A stretch of 32,300 nucleotides of DNA, taken from Clostridia bacterium. GTDB lineage: Bacteria > Bacillota > Clostridia > Peptostreptococcales > Anaerovoracaceae. Below are positions 29,572-32,300 of this stretch, one piece after another; positions within the stretch are counted from its first letter, which is position 1; the number at the start of each line of letters is the position of its first letter. Where the stretch lies: contig CAAFTW010000072.1 in NCBI GenBank assembly GCA_900766045.1, positions 1 through 32,300 on the forward strand, in the 5' to 3' direction. Below the pieces are notes generated by a model that worked only from the letters and a program-made list of their open reading frames with translations, made no database searches and was not told the DNA's origin. Position numbers and translations under genes: made by a program.

Positions 29572-30756
29572 ATGAGCAGACGAGTAATACTGATTGTCAT
29601 GGACAGTCTTGGAATCGGAGAAGAACCAGATGCAGAGCAGTATGGTGATCTTGGCTCCCATACTCTTCTGCACGCGCAGCAGGGAACCCCGGGTTTTTCC
29701 ATCCCGAATCTTCAGAAACTCGGCATGGGAAACATCAGCGGCTGTGAACCTTGCGGCTTAACTTTGTCAAAAGATAAAATCACCGGCGCTTACGGCCGCA
29801 TGAGAGAGCGCTCAAGGGGCAAGGATACGATCACCGGCCACTGGGAAATCGCGGGTCTGGAGACGGACATCCCGTTCAAGACCTACCCGCAGGGCTTCCC
29901 GAAGGAGTTCATCGAGAAATTCCAGAGGGCGATCGGCATGGAAGTCATCGGAAATAAGCCGGCTTCTGGAACCGTGATTATTGAAGAGCTCGGGCCGGAA
30001 CATGAGGCTGCGGGAAAACCGATTGTATACACGAGTGCCGACAGTGTCTTTCAGATCGCCGCGAATACAGACGTCATTCCACTGGAAAAGCTGTATAAGA
30101 TCTGTGAAACGGCCAGAAAAATGCTGGTCGGAGACTGGGCCTGCGGCAGGGTCATCGCGAGACCATATATTATAAAGGACGGAAAGCGTGTCCGCACCAG
30201 CGACCGCCGGGACTATTCCGTGTCTCCGAGCGGCAGGACCCTCCTGGATCATGTGAAAGAAACCGGCCAGACCGTCTATGCCGTCGGGAAAATTCACGAT
30301 ATTTTCAACGGGCAGGGAATTACGACCTCCGTCCACACCACCGGAAATGAAAATGGTGTCGACTGCACCATCGAGGCAGAGAAAACCGTAGAAGACGGGC
30401 TGATTTTCACCAATCTGGTCGACTTTGACTCCCTTTACGGCCACCGCAGAAACCCGAAGGGATACGGCGAGGCCATCATGGCCTTTGACCGCAGAATTCC
30501 GGAGATCCAGGCAGCAATGCAGCCAGACGACATCTTGATTCTGACCGCCGACCACGGCAACGACCCGATCCACGCGGGCACCGACCACACCAGAGAGTAC
30601 GTGCCAGTTCTGCTTTACGGACAAAATATAAAGCAAGGGGTCGACGTGGGGACACGCATGACTTTTGCCGATCTGGGGCAGACTGCGGCCGAATACCTGA
30701 GGACGGCTCCGCTGGCACACGGGAAGAGTTTCCTGCGTGAAGTGCTGAAGGGATAG
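29572..30756 (+). CDS. deoB: Phosphopentomutase
   Basis: Protein of 394 aa, the standard size. It interconverts ribose or deoxyribose 1-phosphate and 5-phosphate. It belongs to the alkaline-phosphatase-like fold: metal ligands in VMDSLGIGEEPDA (D11), the phosphorylated Thr region in KDTITGHWE, ADSVFQIA, and the C-terminal TADHGNDP and GTDHTRE clusters that bind two Mn2+ ions. The start at 29572 follows AAGGAAGGA. It is followed by a nucleoside phosphorylase, whose product it consumes. Confidence 0.97.
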   Translation: MSRRVILIVMDSLGIGEEPDAEQYGDLGSHTLLHAQQGTPGFSIPNLQKLGMGNISGCEPCGLTLSKDKITGAYGRMRERSRGKDTITGHWEIAGLETDIPFKTYPQGFPKEFIEKFQRAIGMEVIGNKPASGTVIIEELGPEHEAAGKPIVYTSADSVFQIAANTDVIPLEKLYKICETARKMLVGDWACGRVIARPYIIKDGKRVRTSDRRDYSVSPSGRTLLDHVKETGQTVYAVGKIHDIFNGQGITTSVHTTGNENGVDCTIEAEKTVEDGLIFTNLVDFDSLYGHRRNPKGYGEAIMAFDRRIPEIQAAMQPDDILILTADHGNDPIHAGTDHTREYVPVLLYGQNIKQGVDVGTRMTFADLGQTAAEYLRTAPLAHGKSFLREVLKG

Positions 30757-30817
30757 TGGAATCGCAATTAAACGATGTGATTGAAAATCAGAGGATAACT
30801 CAAAGAGGGGCATCATC

Positions 30818-32137
30818 ATGGACATAATTGATATTATTGAGAAAAAACGGGATGGGGATGAACTGAACCGGGAGGAAATCCGGTATTTCGTGAAGGGATT
30901 CACGAACGGCTCGATTCCGGATTATCAGGCGTCGGCGCTGCTGATGGCGATGTACCTGAATGAACTGACAGATGAAGAGACGTTCGAGCTGACGGACGCG
31001 ATGAAGGATTCCGGGGATACGATCGATCTGAGCAGTGTGAGAGGACACACGGTGGACAAGCATTCTACTGGTGGTGTCGGAGATAAGACAACAATGATCG
31101 TTCTGCCGATGGTGTCAGCCTGCCTGGTGCCGGTCGCGAAAATGAGCGGAAGAGGCCTTGGATTTACAGGCGGAACCATCGATAAGCTGGAGTCGATTCC
31201 GGGATTCCGCACGTCACTGACGGAAGAGGAGTTCCTGGAACAGGTGCAGCAGATTGGAATAGCGTTGACGGGCCAGACAGGTAATATTACGCCGGCGGAT
31301 AAAAAAATCTACGCCCTCCGGGATGTAACGGGCACAGTGGAAAATATGAGTCTGATCGCTTCCAGTATTATGAGTAAAAAGCTGGCGGCCGGAAACGAGT
31401 CCATCGTTCTGGATGTCAAGACCGGAAAAGGCGCATTCATGAAGAAGCAGAAGGACGCCCGGGAGCTGGCGGAACTCATGTGCCGGATCGGAGAAAATGC
31501 TGGCCGGAGAACCTGCTGTTTGATCACCAATATGGACCAGCCGCTGGGTTACGCGGTCGGAAACGCTCTGGAAGTGGAGGAAGCCATTGAAACGCTGAAA
31601 GGAAACGGGCCGGATGATCTGGTGGAGCTCTGTGAGCAGCTTGCCGGCATCATGATTTATCTGGGCGGGCGTGTACGGTCGCTTGAGGAAGGGCCGATGA
31701 TGGCTCACGGCGCACTGGCCAGCGGAGCCGCCCTGGATAAGTTCCGGGCGCTTGTAACCGCACAGGGAGGCGACCCATCGGTAATAGACGATCCAGAGCA
31801 CCAGTTTCCACAGGCAAAATTCCATCAGTCTGTCACGGCGAAAAGCAGCGGTTATGTGCAGGATCTGGATGCGCACCTGGTCGGACAGGCTTCCCGCAGC
31901 ACCGGCGCCGGCCGTGAAACGCTGGATCAGGAAATCGATCCGAGTGCCGGAATCCTGCTTCGTAAGAAAGTCGGCGATAAAGTCAGCGTGAAGGATGAAC
32001 TGGCCGTGGTTTATGCCGGATCCAAGCGTAAGCTGATCGAAGGCGTGGAAAAACTGGAGGCGGCGTATACGATTGGAAATAAAGAGCCTGAAAAGAAGCC
32101 GCTGATCCTGGACCGCGTGATGGGAGAGAGGATGTAA
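30818..32137 (+). CDS. pdp: Pyrimidine-nucleoside (thymidine) phosphorylase
   Basis: Protein of 439 aa. The family signature KHSTGGVGDKT (81-91) binds phosphate. SGRGLGFTGGTIDKLESI and ASSIMSKKLAAG line the nucleoside site. It splits thymidine or uridine with phosphate to give the base and (deoxy)ribose 1-phosphate, which DeoB converts to the 5-phosphate. The Firmicutes enzyme usually accepts both pyrimidine nucleosides, so I prefer pdp over deoA; both belong to one family. The start at 30818 follows AAAGAGGGG. The 61-bp gap to deoB has no terminator, so they form one operon. Confidence 0.93.
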   Translation: MDIIDIIEKKRDGDELNREEIRYFVKGFTNGSIPDYQASALLMAMYLNELTDEETFELTDAMKDSGDTIDLSSVRGHTVDKHSTGGVGDKTTMIVLPMVSACLVPVAKMSGRGLGFTGGTIDKLESIPGFRTSLTEEEFLEQVQQIGIALTGQTGNITPADKKIYALRDVTGTVENMSLIASSIMSKKLAAGNESIVLDVKTGKGAFMKKQKDARELAELMCRIGENAGRRTCCLITNMDQPLGYAVGNALEVEEAIETLKGNGPDDLVELCEQLAGIMIYLGGRVRSLEEGPMMAHGALASGAALDKFRALVTAQGGDPSVIDDPEHQFPQAKFHQSVTAKSSGYVQDLDAHLVGQASRSTGAGRETLDQEIDPSAGILLRKKVGDKVSVKDELAVVYAGSKRKLIEGVEKLEAAYTIGNKEPEKKPLILDRVMGERM

Positions 32138-32216
32138 CCATATAGTCGTCGACATTTTTGTTCGCGGATTTTAATAGAATGATTAAGAAGCAACGTGTGT
32201 ATTGTGGCTTTTGAGG

Positions 32217-32235
32217 TGACCCCCAAAAGTTAGAC
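32217..32235 (+). mobile_element. Possible end of an IS3-family insertion sequence
   Basis: TGACCCCCAAAAGTTAGAC resembles the terminal inverted repeats of IS150-group IS3-family elements, which often carry CCCC-A-rich-GTT-GAC. The rest would lie beyond the right edge. No transposase codons are visible in the window. Confidence 0.35.
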
Positions 32236-32240
32236 TTTTC

Positions 32241-32275
32241 AGCGTAGCAGATTTACAGCTGCTACGCTATTTTTT
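32241..32275 (+). terminator. Intrinsic terminator after pdp
   Basis: AGCGTAGCAG (32241-32250) pairs with CTGCTACGCT (32259-32268), followed by six T. It may end the deoB-pdp transcript, though it is about 100 bp past the stop and beyond the possible IS end. Confidence 0.85.
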
Positions 32276-32300
32276 ATGCTGTCAGAAGGCTGAGTCGATA

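Overview
The window looks like a chromosomal segment of a low-GC Gram-positive anaerobe of the Clostridia type. The reasons are strong AGGAGG-type ribosome binding sites, a tryptophan T-box, HrcA/CIRCE control of small heat-shock genes, a YlmH homologue, a yybP-ykoY manganese riboswitch and a pyrimidine-nucleoside phosphorylase. Most genes use moderately GC-rich codons and the intergenic DNA is much more AT-rich. The genus cannot be read from the sequence. No rRNA, tRNA, CRISPR array or intact transposon was seen.

Left edge (1-1221): the 3' tail of an unidentified gene, then a lone PD-(D/E)XK nuclease-like protein. Positions 1278-8509, minus strand: a complete tryptophan operon, promoter - T-box - trpE - trpG - trpD - trpC/trpF fusion - trpB - trpA - terminator. 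Positions 8700-10425: an OFA-type MFS transporter with a long leader. Positions 10555-11853, minus strand: two tandem hsp20 genes, each with its own promoter and CIRCE operator. Positions 12142-16510: a B3/B4-domain protein, a PLP aminotransferase, a PHP-domain phosphoesterase (minus strand) and a nitroreductase. Two highly structured non-coding segments lie in this part, behind the aminotransferase and behind the nitroreductase.

Positions 16775-18325, minus strand: a fused shikimate dehydrogenase/shikimate kinase followed by a small two-helix membrane protein. With the trp operon this puts several aromatic amino acid steps in one neighbourhood. Positions 18487-21139: a long-chain acyl-CoA ligase converging on YlmH. 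Positions 21213-24178: a P-type cation ATPase behind a yybP-ykoY riboswitch, which points to Mn2+ export or homeostasis. Positions 24181-25121: gene-poor, AT-rich DNA with several copies of a 36-bp inverted-repeat motif, a tandem 16-bp repeat and the broken 5' end of an IS256-type transposase that runs into the end of a yibF-like gene. Positions 25072-27140, minus strand: two adjacent YibE/F membrane proteins. Positions 27250-32275, plus strand: rmuC, a metallophosphoesterase, deoB and a pyrimidine-nucleoside phosphorylase. The last two form a nucleoside salvage and catabolism pair. The window ends in a terminator and what may be the end of an IS3-family element.

The most novel-looking item is the structured RNA candidate at 16182-16509. 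It has two hairpins with tandem G-A mismatches and one rod of about 50 base pairs whose basal helix is mutually exclusive with a terminator hairpin. I could not match it to any RNA class I know. Second are the related-looking structure at 14266-14373 and the TTGGTAA-N22-TTACCAA repeat family.
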